NCBI GenBank assembly: GCA_027486845.1
Contig: JAIXOL010000049.1
Coordinates: 1 to 64,000 of the forward strand
Source of the DNA: Cytophagaceae bacterium
Lineage (GTDB): Bacteria; Bacteroidota; Bacteroidia; Cytophagales; Spirosomataceae
Length of the DNA stretch: 64,000 bases
Direction of reading: 5' to 3'
Part shown: positions 53,148-61,984 of the stretch, piece after piece
Layout: every line of letters begins with the position of its first letter
Position numbering within the stretch: the stretch's first letter is position 1
Made by a program: the position numbers and the translations under genes
Notes under the pieces: generated by a model
What the model saw: only the letters and a program-made list of their open reading frames with translations
What the model was told of the DNA's origin: nothing
The model's database searches: none

Positions 53148-53189
53148 TATAGCATACAGCCTATAGCATACAGCCTATAGCTTATAGCC
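53148..53189. repeat. Three tandem 14-bp units
   Basis: TATAGCATACAGCC twice exactly (53148-53161, 53162-53175), then TATAGCTTATAGCC (53176-53189), between convergent lutC and the LytTR regulator gene. Probably a slippage-prone minisatellite. Confidence 0.7.
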
Positions 53190-53193
53190 TTTT

Positions 53194-53886
53194 TCATTTC
53201 ACCATCCAAATTTTCTTCAAAACTTCCATCAAATCATCACGATAATTGGCGGCAATTGGAACGGCTTCTGTATCTACCCAAACTTGATGACGTTCGATTT
53301 TTTTAACGTGATTGAGATTAATAACGAACGACTTATGTACTCTGAAAAATTCAGATTTTGGCAGCATTTCGATTGCTTCGGTCATGGTCATGCGAGTAAC
53401 TGTCTTTTTGTCAGATTCCTTAAAAGTTAGATAATTACCTTCTGATTCTACAAAAAGTAGGTTTTCGATGCTAACTCGGACCAAATCATAGCCATCTTTT
53501 ACGAATAAATATGGAATTTTTGGTGCTTCTTCGTTGATATTCTCATAAGCTTTTTGGCAAGCCTTCATGAATCTACTAAAGTCAATAGGCTTTAAAAGGT
53601 AATCGAGAGCATTGATATTGAAAGCATCTACTGCATATTGTGAGTAAGCGGTTGTAAAAATTACTGATGTGTTTTTTGGTAAAAGTTGCGAGAAATCAAG
53701 TCCAGTGATATCGGGCATATTGATGTCAAGAAATACCAAATCACACGGATTTTTCTTTAGAAAATCCAATGCTTCCATGGCACTAACGAAAGTTTCTTGC
53801 AAATCAAGAAAAGTAACTTTTTTTGCGTGGGCTTTGATTACTTCAAGAGCCATTGGCTCATCATCTATGGCAATTGCTTTTAGCAT
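53194..53886 (-). CDS. LytTR family response regulator
   Basis: The 230-residue protein has a receiver domain with IAIDDEPMALEVI, phospho-acceptor in LVFLDINMPDITG (Asp54), VIFTTAYSQYAVDAF and LLKPIDFSRF. The C-terminal LytTR DNA-binding domain has LFVESEGNYLTFK and FFRVHKSFVINLNHVKKIER. It pairs with the LytS-type kinase at 54579-55778, from which it is separated by a toxin-antitoxin-like pair on the same strand. Confidence 0.93.
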   Translation of the reverse strand: MLKAIAIDDEPMALEVIKAHAKKVTFLDLQETFVSAMEALDFLKKNPCDLVFLDINMPDITGLDFSQLLPKNTSVIFTTAYSQYAVDAFNINALDYLLKPIDFSRFMKACQKAYENINEEAPKIPYLFVKDGYDLVRVSIENLLFVESEGNYLTFKESDKKTVTRMTMTEAIEMLPKSEFFRVHKSFVINLNHVKKIERHQVWVDTEAVPIAANYRDDLMEVLKKIWMVK

Positions 53887-53907
53887 TGAGTAGTTGTGGT
53901 TTATTTA

Positions 53908-54324
53908 CTAAAGTATATTTTCTTCAAAAAAGTTATTAAATCCTTTGTTTCTCAATCCATCTTTCAAAATATTATCACGTGTCCAAAATTCTGCTTCTAA
54001 TTCGAGCGAAAGTGCAACATAAGTTGTATCGTTTTCATCAATATTTTTACATAAATGATAGGCTGTTATAAAGTTTTCCGTACTGATAAGTTCTTCATTA
54101 AAGAAGTGAATCTTTTGCAAAACAGCATTCAGATAACTCAATACATCTTCTTCACTTGCTTTCGATTTTTGAACAATCCGATTTCTATGCTTGAATAGTT
54201 CAGTAATAAGATAATTTGGTGTATAAAATTGATAAGGAGAATCAAAGATTTTGGTACGAGTGCGAGAATCCTTTGTATAAATAGCAGCAAAAAGAATATT
54301 ATGGTCAATGACAACTTTTTTCAT
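53908..54324 (-). CDS. PIN-domain protein, VapC-like toxin
   Basis: The 138-residue protein has the PIN nuclease order: KKVVIDHNILFAAI (Asp7), NYLITELFKH (Glu42), ENDTTYVALSLELEAEFWTRD near 95-117, and an end DGLRNKGFNNF. PIN proteins cleave RNA using these acidic residues, and VapC members are neutralised by a partner. Its ATG overlaps the stop of the preceding 72-residue gene by 4 nt, the usual antitoxin-toxin coupling. The pair lies between a response regulator and its kinase. Confidence 0.8.
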   Translation of the reverse strand: MKKVVIDHNILFAAIYTKDSRTRTKIFDSPYQFYTPNYLITELFKHRNRIVQKSKASEEDVLSYLNAVLQKIHFFNEELISTENFITAYHLCKNIDENDTTYVALSLELEAEFWTRDNILKDGLRNKGFNNFFEENIL

Positions 54325-54539
54325 GCTTCGGGTATGAATCTACTTTTGTTGTTTTTCCACCAATTGTTATTGATTTCTTCGCCTATTTCAAGAATAGATT
54401 CATCGAAATTAACTTTTCGGGCTAATTCTTCTAATTTTAGCCTTTCCAAAAATGAAAATAATATGTCTTTATCCATCAATGATTTATCAATGCTGATAAT
54501 ATAGCGGTCGGGGCTGGTTTGTACTTCTATTGCATTCAT
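54321..54539 (-). CDS. Putative antitoxin partner of the PIN protein
   Basis: The 72-residue protein begins MNAIEVQTSPDRYIISIDKS and has the helix FLERLKLEELARKVNFDES. It ends NNNWWKNNKSRFIPEA, a tail that could wrap the toxin. Position, size and the 4-nt overlap with the PIN gene support an antitoxin role. The sequence does not show a clear AbrB, MetJ or Phd DNA-binding fold. Confidence 0.65.
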   Translation of the reverse strand: MNAIEVQTSPDRYIISIDKSLMDKDILFSFLERLKLEELARKVNFDESILEIGEEINNNWWKNNKSRFIPEA

Positions 54540-54578
54540 ATCGGAATTTATTTTATGTGAAGTTACACATTTTTCGAT

Positions 54579-55778
54579 TTACTTCAAATTCACTTCCAAC
54601 GAAACCTCAAAGATATTGTTTTCGTTAGAAATTCTTAATGAATGTTTGTGTGGATAGTTGAGGGAAAGGCGACGTTGGGTATTTTCGATGCCAGTCGAAG
54701 TACCGACTTCGAGTTTGTCAAACTGTTTGATAATACTATTTCGGCATGAAAAATTGAGTTTTTGGTCTTTAATTTGAAATTTCAAGTCAATAAAACTTTC
54801 TTGAGTAATACTGATGCCGTATTTGAAAGCATTTTCGATGTATGGAATTACCAAAAGCGGTGCAATTTGAGTCGGTTGTTCGTCGAAATCAATGTTTATA
54901 TTTATCTTGATATTATCTCGCTTCGGGATTCTCATTTTGTTTAATTCAACAAAATCGTACAGAAATTGCACTTCTTTTTCGGCTGAAATTCGTTCGTTTT
55001 TTGTGCCTTCAACCACGTGTCGCATGATGCTCGAAAGCTGTTGAATACCTTCGGCAGTTTTTGGGCTTTCTTCAACGATGGCCGTTCCATAGAGGTTATT
55101 TAGCACATTGAACAAAAAATGGGGGTTTATTTGGGCTTTTAGTGCCGAAAGTTCAACTTTTGTTTTCTGAATCGCCATTTCTCGTAATCTTTTGTGAGAA
55201 TCTGAAACGTATTGAACGACTGAGTATATAACCGAAAAACCTATCCAAAGATTAGCAGTAAAAATATGAAGTCCAATTGGCTCAATTTTTTCACCTAAGA
55301 TGCCTTTCAGTACAAAAAAGATGAATAAATATAAAAATCCCAGCACAACAAAATAGAAAAACTTACCTTTTCGCCCTTCGTCAACAAAAAGATTTTTGAA
55401 TAAAAATTGATAGTTAAATTCGGCAAAAAGAATGGTTGTGCCAATTAAGCCTAAAACAAATGCTTTTGATTTTATAAAGATAGCTACTAAGCTTCCGAAG
55501 ACTCTCCCCATCCAATAAGCTGTACTTTTATCTTTTGGGTGTTCGTTCAGAAATTCAACATAACATTGAACAGATTCTGTAAGTGGTTTTACAACCGTAA
55601 AATACCAAATCGTGTAAGCTAAACTTAAAGCCGTAAGCACCGCCACAATCAAAACCCAATGTTTTTTTGCGAAAGGAACAATTATTTCTTTCCAATATGC
55701 TTTAGTAAAAATATTTTCAAACGAAAACTCCATTGACCGATTGATTGATTTTGAGGCGAAATTAAGGCTTTTTTCCAT
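54579..55778 (-). CDS. LytS-type membrane histidine kinase
   Basis: The 399-residue protein has about five transmembrane helices in the first 200 residues. The His_kinase domain has LKAQINPHFLFNVLNNLYGT (His220), and an HATPase part has LVIPYIENAFKYGIS and GIENTQRRLSLNYP. It phosphorylates a LytTR-type regulator, most likely the one at 53194-53886. The input is unknown. Small membrane-protein genes follow upstream on the same strand. Confidence 0.92.
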   Translation of the reverse strand: MEKSLNFASKSINRSMEFSFENIFTKAYWKEIIVPFAKKHWVLIVAVLTALSLAYTIWYFTVVKPLTESVQCYVEFLNEHPKDKSTAYWMGRVFGSLVAIFIKSKAFVLGLIGTTILFAEFNYQFLFKNLFVDEGRKGKFFYFVVLGFLYLFIFFVLKGILGEKIEPIGLHIFTANLWIGFSVIYSVVQYVSDSHKRLREMAIQKTKVELSALKAQINPHFLFNVLNNLYGTAIVEESPKTAEGIQQLSSIMRHVVEGTKNERISAEKEVQFLYDFVELNKMRIPKRDNIKININIDFDEQPTQIAPLLVIPYIENAFKYGISITQESFIDLKFQIKDQKLNFSCRNSIIKQFDKLEVGTSTGIENTQRRLSLNYPHKHSLRISNENNIFEVSLEVNLK

Positions 55779-55800
55779 GTTATGGTGTGGATTTAGTAGC

Positions 55801-56166
55801 TTATTTATCAGATTTCTTGAAATAACCTAGCCAATTGATGATAGCAACTATTGTAAAGATTGAGGCAATAATCCAGTCGAAATTATCTTTATTAAGGTAT
55901 TTTAGCCATTTCATAATCGCTAAAATACTCCAGATGATTCCCGAAATTAGATAAGGATTGATGTTTTTGTACTTTTCAGTGATTTTACCTAAATCAAATT
56001 TCAATATCGTGATGATTCCTGCCATTATTATGGCTAATAGAAAAACGTATTCTATGCTGAAGTCAATAATAGGATTTACATAATTGATAATAAATGTAAA
56101 GGCCGCCAATGCTGCAAACGTGATTCCAAAAAAAAGTAATTTGTCTTGTTTAGTAGAGGTTTCCAT
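55801..56166 (-). CDS. Small four-helix membrane protein
   Basis: The 121-residue protein has four hydrophobic segments (FFGITFAALAAFTFIINYV; FSIEYVFLLAIIMAGIITIL; YLISGIIWSILAIMKWL; WIIASIFTIVAIINWLGYF). No family is recognised. It is 22 nt upstream of the kinase gene and probably in its operon. A sensory accessory role is possible. Confidence 0.6.
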   Translation of the reverse strand: METSTKQDKLLFFGITFAALAAFTFIINYVNPIIDFSIEYVFLLAIIMAGIITILKFDLGKITEKYKNINPYLISGIIWSILAIMKWLKYLNKDNFDWIIASIFTIVAIINWLGYFKKSDK

Positions 56167-56183
56167 TTTCTGAAATATGATAT

Positions 56184-56687
56184 TTATGAAACTAATAATA
56201 CAAGGGTATCTACTGTATTTTCTTCGGCTATAGGCTTAAAGATGTACCAGCAAATGGCTAATAGATAAGGTTTTAAGGGGTTGTTTACGAGGGTTTCTCC
56301 CAAATCTAGTACCGTTTCAATCATTCCTTTTTTATCAGCTTTCAAGCCAAAGGAAAGCAGGTAGTTTTGTTCGGTTTCGGTAAAAAATACTATTTCTGCC
56401 AAAGGGTTATTGCGATATTTGAACTTGATTTTTTGTCCATTTATTTCTAAAGTGCTAAGGCTACTATACCATTTATCAGTTGTGGTTTTAGCAATGATGA
56501 TTTCATTTTCCTTGATGAGAATATTTGTTTTCCAAAAACTCTCGGCTTCAATAACGAATGTTTTAGAACTACTTTGGCATGTAGCTTTTACTCCTTTATT
56601 ATCGTATTCAAAGTGCATCTTTAGAATAACCTCGTCGTTGTGTTTTAGCACATAATTTGTTTCCGAATTGTCCTTAATCCATTTCAT
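56184..56687 (-). CDS. Hypothetical protein
   Basis: The 167-residue protein is mostly beta-strand: MKWIKDNSETNYVLKHNDEV, then SKTFVIEAESFWKTNILIKE and KIKFKYRNNPLAEIVFFTE. A C-terminal hydrophobic helix (PYLLAICWYIFKPIAEE) follows. The fold could be a small lipocalin-like or tubby-like domain. No family is named. It is 17 nt upstream of the four-helix membrane protein gene, so in the same transcript. Confidence 0.55.
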   Translation of the reverse strand: MKWIKDNSETNYVLKHNDEVILKMHFEYDNKGVKATCQSSSKTFVIEAESFWKTNILIKENEIIIAKTTTDKWYSSLSTLEINGQKIKFKYRNNPLAEIVFFTETEQNYLLSFGLKADKKGMIETVLDLGETLVNNPLKPYLLAICWYIFKPIAEENTVDTLVLLVS

Positions 56688-56767
56688 AGTATGTTTAGTT
56701 TAAAAGAATTGCTTGGTAATTTCTGAAATTATTAAAAGTTATAAAAAAAATTAAGCTAAATTCATCT

Positions 56768-56968
56768 TCAAACCTTTTTTTGCTTTTTTGCTTGATAAAG
56801 TCCATAACCGATTGTCATAATTAAGCCAGTTATAACTCGGCTGAGTTTAAAAGTATCGGCAAGGTTTTCTTCCCAAGTATGATCATAGATGAAGTTGAAA
56901 ACTAATGGCAAAGTGAAAAATACAATACCAAATGGTAAACATGCTTTGATTCCTGCTAAGTAGTTCAT
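56768..56968 (-). CDS. Small two-helix membrane protein
   Basis: The 66-residue protein has helices around CLPFGIVFFTLPLVFNFIY and VITGLIMTIGYGLYQ, ending AKKQKKV. Family unknown. It lies in the cluster of membrane proteins upstream of the LytS gene. Confidence 0.5.
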   Translation of the reverse strand: MNYLAGIKACLPFGIVFFTLPLVFNFIYDHTWEENLADTFKLSRVITGLIMTIGYGLYQAKKQKKV

Positions 56969-57101
56969 GATGGTAAAATAGATTTTGACTTTTTAAAATT
57001 AGAGAAACAGCCTTTTTCATAAAAATTGCTGTGACGAACTCCCCGAAATGTGTGACGAACTATCAAGGCTTTGTGATAGTGATATATGCTGATTCAATCA
57101 T

Positions 57102-57239
57102 CTAAACCCTAAAACCAAATGAAATACTGACTATATCGTAGCCTTCTTGACTTTTTTGATTAGCTACATCTTCTGCTTTTTTTATCAACGAACTTGTTGA
57201 CCACCAATCTGATACTCTAATTATTTTAAACTTTTTCAT
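57102..57239 (-). CDS. Small DUF4177-like protein
   Basis: The 45-residue protein reads MKKFKIIRVSDWWSTSSLIK, then AEDVANQKSQEGYDIVSISF and GFRV. The pattern of a short strand, a helix with LN..G.EGYD..S and a final strand is that of the DUF4177 family. The role is unknown. Start ATG 57239. Confidence 0.5.
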   Translation of the reverse strand: MKKFKIIRVSDWWSTSSLIKKAEDVANQKSQEGYDIVSISFGFRV

Positions 57240-57370
57240 GTCTTTTTTTAGATAAATACCGTTTTTCTATTTAGATGATTCAAAGGTATAGCAAGAAAAC
57301 AGTACCGAAAACCGATGTGACCAACTCGTAGAACCGTGTGATGAAGTAATAAAACGATGGGGAAATAAAA

Positions 57371-57398
57371 AAACTCATGATTAATGAATCATGAGTTT
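57371..57398 (-). terminator. Terminator of the 276-residue membrane protein gene
   Basis: AAACTCATGATT and AATCATGAGTTT, a perfect 12-bp stem with an AATG loop, is 24 nt past the stop. The left A-rich flank supplies the U tract. Confidence 0.85.
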
Positions 57399-57422
57399 TG
57401 AAAATGTTTTGTAGTGATTTTA

Positions 57423-58253
57423 TTATAAAAATGCTAAATCTTCGTCTTCTTCGGGGCGTTGCCATTCGATAACTTTTGTTTGAGTTTTTATAAAGAATAA
57501 ACCCCCAATGATGATAGCAATGCAAGCCGCCAAACCTGTAAAATAAAGTGTATCGTTCTGTATAAAATCAAATTTTATATAATTTCTCGTAACGATGTTA
57601 TTGCCAAGATAAACCTTAAAAATATCTTCAACAATAATGAAGCTGATAGACATTATTAATGGTAAATGAAATGAAGCCGTACGGTAATAAATGTAAAACA
57701 TGATTGCGGTTTGAAAAAACATACCAATAACCGCTTGTGGAATAACCATCACTATACTAACAGCCGCAACAGTGAAAATAACTTGTTTGAAAAGATAGTT
57801 TTTGAGCAATCCGTGTCCAATAATGCCAATTTGGAGAATAGTAAATAGTGTTGAACTCAAAACGCCCAGCAAAAAGTGTATGCCAACCCGTTCGATATTA
57901 TCCGATTCTTTTTCATTGAAAGGAAGAAATTCAACAATGATTGGGCTGATATAACTCCAAGCCAAAGAAATAATAATACAAACAAGTACAACCAAAATCG
58001 AGGGTTTATTGAAAAACGGTAATTGTTTTTTATTGATATAAAAACCCCATAAACTCGAAAGTATGAGAATCAAAACCATTAAAACAAAAATGCCTTCTTC
58101 CATAAATTCTTGGGGGTCAGCATTCCGATATCCTAAAACTCCACCAATTATTCCTGCTCCGAGTATAAAAAAGATTACACAAGTAACCATGACCATCCAA
58201 GCTTTGGCAATGGTCATGCCTGTTTTTTTGCGAAGTAAATTTAATTCATCCAT
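57423..58253 (-). CDS. Polytopic membrane protein of unknown function
   Basis: The 276-residue protein has about seven transmembrane segments, beginning MDELNLLRKKTGMTIAKAWM followed by VTCVIFFILGAGIIGGVL. It has a CAAX-protease-like feel (paired Glu/His are not obvious) but lacks the EExxxR motif. It ends in an acidic QRPEEDEDLAFL tail. Function unknown. Its own terminator follows. Confidence 0.55.
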   Translation of the reverse strand: MDELNLLRKKTGMTIAKAWMVMVTCVIFFILGAGIIGGVLGYRNADPQEFMEEGIFVLMVLILILSSLWGFYINKKQLPFFNKPSILVVLVCIIISLAWSYISPIIVEFLPFNEKESDNIERVGIHFLLGVLSSTLFTILQIGIIGHGLLKNYLFKQVIFTVAAVSIVMVIPQAVIGMFFQTAIMFYIYYRTASFHLPLIMSISFIIVEDIFKVYLGNNIVTRNYIKFDFIQNDTLYFTGLAACIAIIIGGLFFIKTQTKVIEWQRPEEDEDLAFL

Positions 58254-58318
58254 AAATTAATAGGTAGTTGTTTTGTGTGATTTCTCCAAATTTACCACAA
58301 GAGTTTGTAAAAACAAAA

Positions 58319-58340
58319 ACCCCTACCAAAATAGTAGAGG
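58319..58340 (-). terminator. Probable terminator of the small membrane protein gene
   Basis: CCCCTAC and GTAGAGG can pair (one G-U) around a 7-nt loop, preceded on the plus strand by an A-rich run that gives a U tract on the minus strand, about 30 nt past the stop at 58369. Confidence 0.5.
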
Positions 58341-58368
58341 AATATGCATATGGATTTAGTAAAGATTT

Positions 58369-58659
58369 TTAGAATAAAAATGAGAAAAAATCAATAATTT
58401 GAAGAAGACCCATAATACCCCAAATGCCTACTAAAATTTTGTGTAAAGTCAGGTTGTATTTTTCTGGGTGATTAGCTTTGAGATTTATCATGCTAAAATG
58501 CGAAATTGAAGCTAAAGATAATTGAAAAATGGCTTTCGTTAGAAAATAGTATGAGCCTTTGTAACCAAGTTTCCAATCCATATATAGATAAGTTATGAGC
58601 GATAAAATCATTATACTTCCTGAAATAATCTGCGATTGTTTAAATTGTTGAGTTGTCAT
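58369..58659 (-). CDS. Small membrane protein
   Basis: The 96-residue protein starts MTTQQFKQSQIISGSIMILS. It has three to four hydrophobic helices, ending VGIWGIMGLLQIIDFFSFLF. ATG 58659 is preferred over the frame start at 58764, whose extra part has no homology-like composition. Function unknown. Confidence 0.5.
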   Translation of the reverse strand: MTTQQFKQSQIISGSIMILSLITYLYMDWKLGYKGSYYFLTKAIFQLSLASISHFSMINLKANHPEKYNLTLHKILVGIWGIMGLLQIIDFFSFLF

Positions 58660-58814
58660 TTTAGTATTTTTTATTGCGGTTTTTGTAGAAAATTGATTCA
58701 AAAATATAACATTGGTGTTTAAAACAAAAACCAATGTGACGAACTCCACGAGCTTTGTGACCAATTAATCAATCCATGTGATTTGCTTTGGCATAATAAT
58801 TGGCATTTCTTTGT

Positions 58815-58836
58815 GGAACGAAGACCTGCTTCGTTC
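58815..58836. repeat. GGAACGAAG palindrome, copy 2
   Basis: GGAACGAAGACCTGCTTCG followed by TTC, an imperfect hairpin matching the copy at 28886-28908. Confidence 0.5.
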
Positions 58837-58985
58837 AAAAGAGTGAAGAAAGTATAACAATTTATTGAAAGTATTTTCAGACTTTTACGTTGTAAAAAGC
58901 AGCTCTTTTAAATTTGATTAATAATTCTAAAAACTGTTGACTGTCGTGCGGAATGTCGCCCGATATTGACTGTAGACTTCAAAAT

Positions 58986-61094
58986 ATGCAATTTCTTTTT
59001 CCGACTTTTCTTTGGGGTTTATTGGCACTTTCGGTGCCTTTGATTATTCATTTATTCAATTTTCGTCGAACCAAGCGAGTGTTTTTTACCAATGTGGCAT
59101 TCTTGAAGGCCGTAGAAACCCAAACGTCTTCGTTTCGTCGCATCAAGCAATGGCTCATTTTGGCCTCACGACTTTTGTTTCTTTTGTTTTTAGTTTTGGC
59201 ATTTGCACAACCTTTTTTGCCCGCCAAAAATGCTTCAACAAATCGTAGTTCGGGTTTGGGCGTCAATAGCCTTTATCTCGATAATTCGTTGAGTATGCAA
59301 AACACCACCGAAAACAAACGTTACCTCGATTTAGCTATTACAAAAATTGATGAATTACTTACACTATTTCGTCAATCTCCTAATATTCAATTGATTACAA
59401 ACGATTTTTCGGGCGAAGACCAAGCCGTAACTAATGGAACAAAAGTAAAAGACCGCCTTACTTCAGTAGGTTTTTCATCGAATCCACGAACTTTTGAAAG
59501 TGTTTATAAACGCCAAAATAACCTCGCACAAAAGCATAATCCGAGTGCCAATAATCAATTCTTTTGGTTTTCTGATTTTCAAAAAAGTACCTCGGGAGAC
59601 CTACGTAAAATCAAGACTGACTCGCTCAATAAGTTATTTTTGATTCCCGTACAAGGCAAAAAAAATCAAAATGTTTTCACAGATTCGGTTTGGTTGGCTT
59701 CGCCATTCATTCGTGAAATGCAGAATAATATTATTTACGTAAAAGTGTTTAATTCGGGCAGCGAAGAAGTAGAAAAACTCCCAGTAAAGCTATTTATTGA
59801 TAATGCTCAAGCCTCAACGGCTTCGGTTGATATTGCTCCGAATGGTTCGGCAACGGCAACTTTCAATTTCACAGTAAAAGACAAAGGTTTTCATCGTGGA
59901 AAAGTTTCTTTCGATGACCAACCAATTACGTTCGACAACGATTATTATTTTGTTTTGAATGCTTCGCCAACAATCCAAGTTTTGCATCTCTATCAAGAAC
60001 GCAGTGCGGCAGATTATATCGGGAAAGTCTTCGATAACGATAGTCTTTTCAATTACCGAGCATATAGTGCTACAAACGTAGATGTAGGACAATTTAAAAA
60101 TGCTAATTTAATAGTTTTGGAAGGTTTAGAAGTTGTGGCAGGTACTTTCCGTGCAAGTCTTGAAGAATTTGTGAGAAACGGTGGAAATCTCTTGATTTTT
60201 CCTTCGGCAAGACCCGATGTTACGTCATACAGCCAGTTTTTGAGCGGATTTGGTATTCAAGGCATTAACCTCAATAATCAGCCAGTTTTGGCACAAAGCC
60301 AACAAGCGATTGCCGAACCTAACCGACAAAATCCTTTTTATATTGATGTTTTTGAACGCACAACTTCGCAAGGGGTTGTAAATACACCAACAATGCAGCC
60401 CGCATGGACTTGGAGTGGAGTGGGGGAGAAGATTTTGACGTTTAAGAATATGCAAAATTTCATTACCTCTACACAGGCTTCGCAGGGACGAGTTTATTTG
60501 TGTGCTTCGCCACTCGATAAGCCTTATGGAAACTTTGCCGAACATGCTTTCTTTGTGCCAACGATGTTTAAAATTGCCTCGATGAGTACGAAACAAGAGC
60601 GAACCGCCTATAATTTTAGTGAAGGAAGTATTAACTTAGATTTACCTAATGTCAAGAAAAATGCTACTTATAAACTCAAAAATGTTTCGACCGTAAATAG
60701 TAAAATTGAGATAATTCCAGTGCAACGAGTCTTAGGAAATACACTTACTTTAGAGTTGCCCAAGTCAAACCAACTGTCAGCGGGCGGCGAACCGTATAAT
60801 CAAGTACTTGAATCGGGTTATTATGAATTGCAATTAGACGGGAAAACCGAAAAATTATTGGCTCTCAACCACGATAACGAAGAGTCGAAAATGGATTTTT
60901 ATACTCCAGAAGAACTAAGAACATTCTTTGCAGGACAAAAGAACATTACAATTTTTGATAACTTACTTGACGGAGATTTCGTAAAAACCTTTCAAGAAAA
61001 TAATATAGGGACACCACTTTGGAAATATTGCGTGATGCTTGCCTTGACCTTTTTATTAATTGAAGTTTTGTTGATTCGATTGATGAAGGGGTAA
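58986..61094 (+). CDS. BatA-domain membrane protein
   Basis: The 702-residue protein starts MQFLFPTFLWGLLALSVPLI followed by the BatA signature IHLFNFRRTKRVFFTNVAFL. A second transmembrane helix ends QPFLPA near 80. A von Willebrand-A-like segment has the metal motif LYLDNSLSM. A beta-sandwich, a GATase-like segment (LIVLEGLEVV, LEEFVRNGGNLLIFPSARPD) and a C-terminal helix (MLALTFLLIEVLLIRLMKG) complete it. Bat proteins are linked to aerotolerance and to MoxR ATPase systems, but no batB, batC or moxR is adjacent. The periplasmic part is large. Confidence 0.85.
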   Translation: MQFLFPTFLWGLLALSVPLIIHLFNFRRTKRVFFTNVAFLKAVETQTSSFRRIKQWLILASRLLFLLFLVLAFAQPFLPAKNASTNRSSGLGVNSLYLDNSLSMQNTTENKRYLDLAITKIDELLTLFRQSPNIQLITNDFSGEDQAVTNGTKVKDRLTSVGFSSNPRTFESVYKRQNNLAQKHNPSANNQFFWFSDFQKSTSGDLRKIKTDSLNKLFLIPVQGKKNQNVFTDSVWLASPFIREMQNNIIYVKVFNSGSEEVEKLPVKLFIDNAQASTASVDIAPNGSATATFNFTVKDKGFHRGKVSFDDQPITFDNDYYFVLNASPTIQVLHLYQERSAADYIGKVFDNDSLFNYRAYSATNVDVGQFKNANLIVLEGLEVVAGTFRASLEEFVRNGGNLLIFPSARPDVTSYSQFLSGFGIQGINLNNQPVLAQSQQAIAEPNRQNPFYIDVFERTTSQGVVNTPTMQPAWTWSGVGEKILTFKNMQNFITSTQASQGRVYLCASPLDKPYGNFAEHAFFVPTMFKIASMSTKQERTAYNFSEGSINLDLPNVKKNATYKLKNVSTVNSKIEIIPVQRVLGNTLTLELPKSNQLSAGGEPYNQVLESGYYELQLDGKTEKLLALNHDNEESKMDFYTPEELRTFFAGQKNITIFDNLLDGDFVKTFQENNIGTPLWKYCVMLALTFLLIEVLLIRLMKG

Positions 61095-61095
61095 G

Positions 61096-61187
61096 TAGTC
61101 CGCGGTCAAAAGTCGATACTTCACATTAGTATAAAATATTGTCTATCAGTTTTTTATGAAAAACAAATTATACGATTAAATATACCC
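61096..61187. repeat. Dispersed repeat B, copy 2
   Basis: Begins TAGTCCGCGGTCAA and contains ATTGTCTATCAGTTTTTTAT, as at 8371-8455. It follows the BatA-domain gene stop directly. Confidence 0.6.
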
Positions 61188-61354
61188 AAGTGCTTAATTA
61201 AATTTTATGATTGTACAATTCAGAGAAGACTTGAATTAGTAGCAAAATTTATTTTTATCCTTATTCTCAATATTTACGTTGTAAAATGATTTTACCTGTA
61301 TAAAAATAGTTTTAAGTAGTAAATTAAGTATCGAATATATTATAAAATAATCAC

Positions 61355-61852
61355 TTACTCATAGACTTTTTCGCCTTTATTGCACCAAACTCCCCATTTC
61401 CAGCTGTAGCCGTGTATTTTGTTGGTGGGTTTTCCTGCCATATCATAGACTGGGTTTCCTTGATTGACCCATTCAAAAATACTTCCGTAAAAATTATGGA
61501 CGTTTGAGTAACCTGCTTGCATTAATTTTTCGCCGATTTTGCCACTTCTCACCCCTATGGAGCAGTAAACCACAATATTGGCGTCTTTTGGAATCGCAGC
61601 GACGCTTTTCAAATCAAAGTTCTCGAAACCCACCCAATGAGCATTTTTTAGATGGCTTACTTCATATTCTCGCTTTTCACGAGTATCGAGCAGCACTATA
61701 TTTTTCATTTTCTTAATATCTTCACAACCAACCGTCGAAACTGATTTTGTGACCATTACATTCAATAAGCTATCAAAAGCTTTACTTTTTACTTGTGCGT
61801 TGGTGGTTTTCGATATAAGCATAAGAAAAATCAAGAAAAGGAATCGGCTCAT
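61355..61852 (-). CDS. Secreted rhodanese-like protein
   Basis: The 165-residue protein has a signal peptide (MSRFLFLIFLMLISKTTNAQ) and a rhodanese domain with VLLDTREKREYEVSHLKNAH, active-site loop VVYCSIGVRSGKIGEKL and HNFYGSIFEWVNQGNP, ending with GYSWKWGVW. The catalytic Cys is present. It probably handles sulfur or cysteine thiols in the periplasm. ATG 61852 starts the signal peptide; the frame start at 61930 adds 26 residues without a signal. Confidence 0.85.
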   Translation of the reverse strand: MSRFLFLIFLMLISKTTNAQVKSKAFDSLLNVMVTKSVSTVGCEDIKKMKNIVLLDTREKREYEVSHLKNAHWVGFENFDLKSVAAIPKDANIVVYCSIGVRSGKIGEKLMQAGYSNVHNFYGSIFEWVNQGNPVYDMAGKPTNKIHGYSWKWGVWCNKGEKVYE

Positions 61853-61984
61853 TATTATAAATCTTTTGATGGAGAACAGACTTTTTTCACAAAAAAATCC
61901 TAAAAACTCATTAAAGAATAAAATATTCATGCTTTTTTTCTACTTTCGCAATCGTTAAACTTCTAAACATCCTTAAGCAATTCA

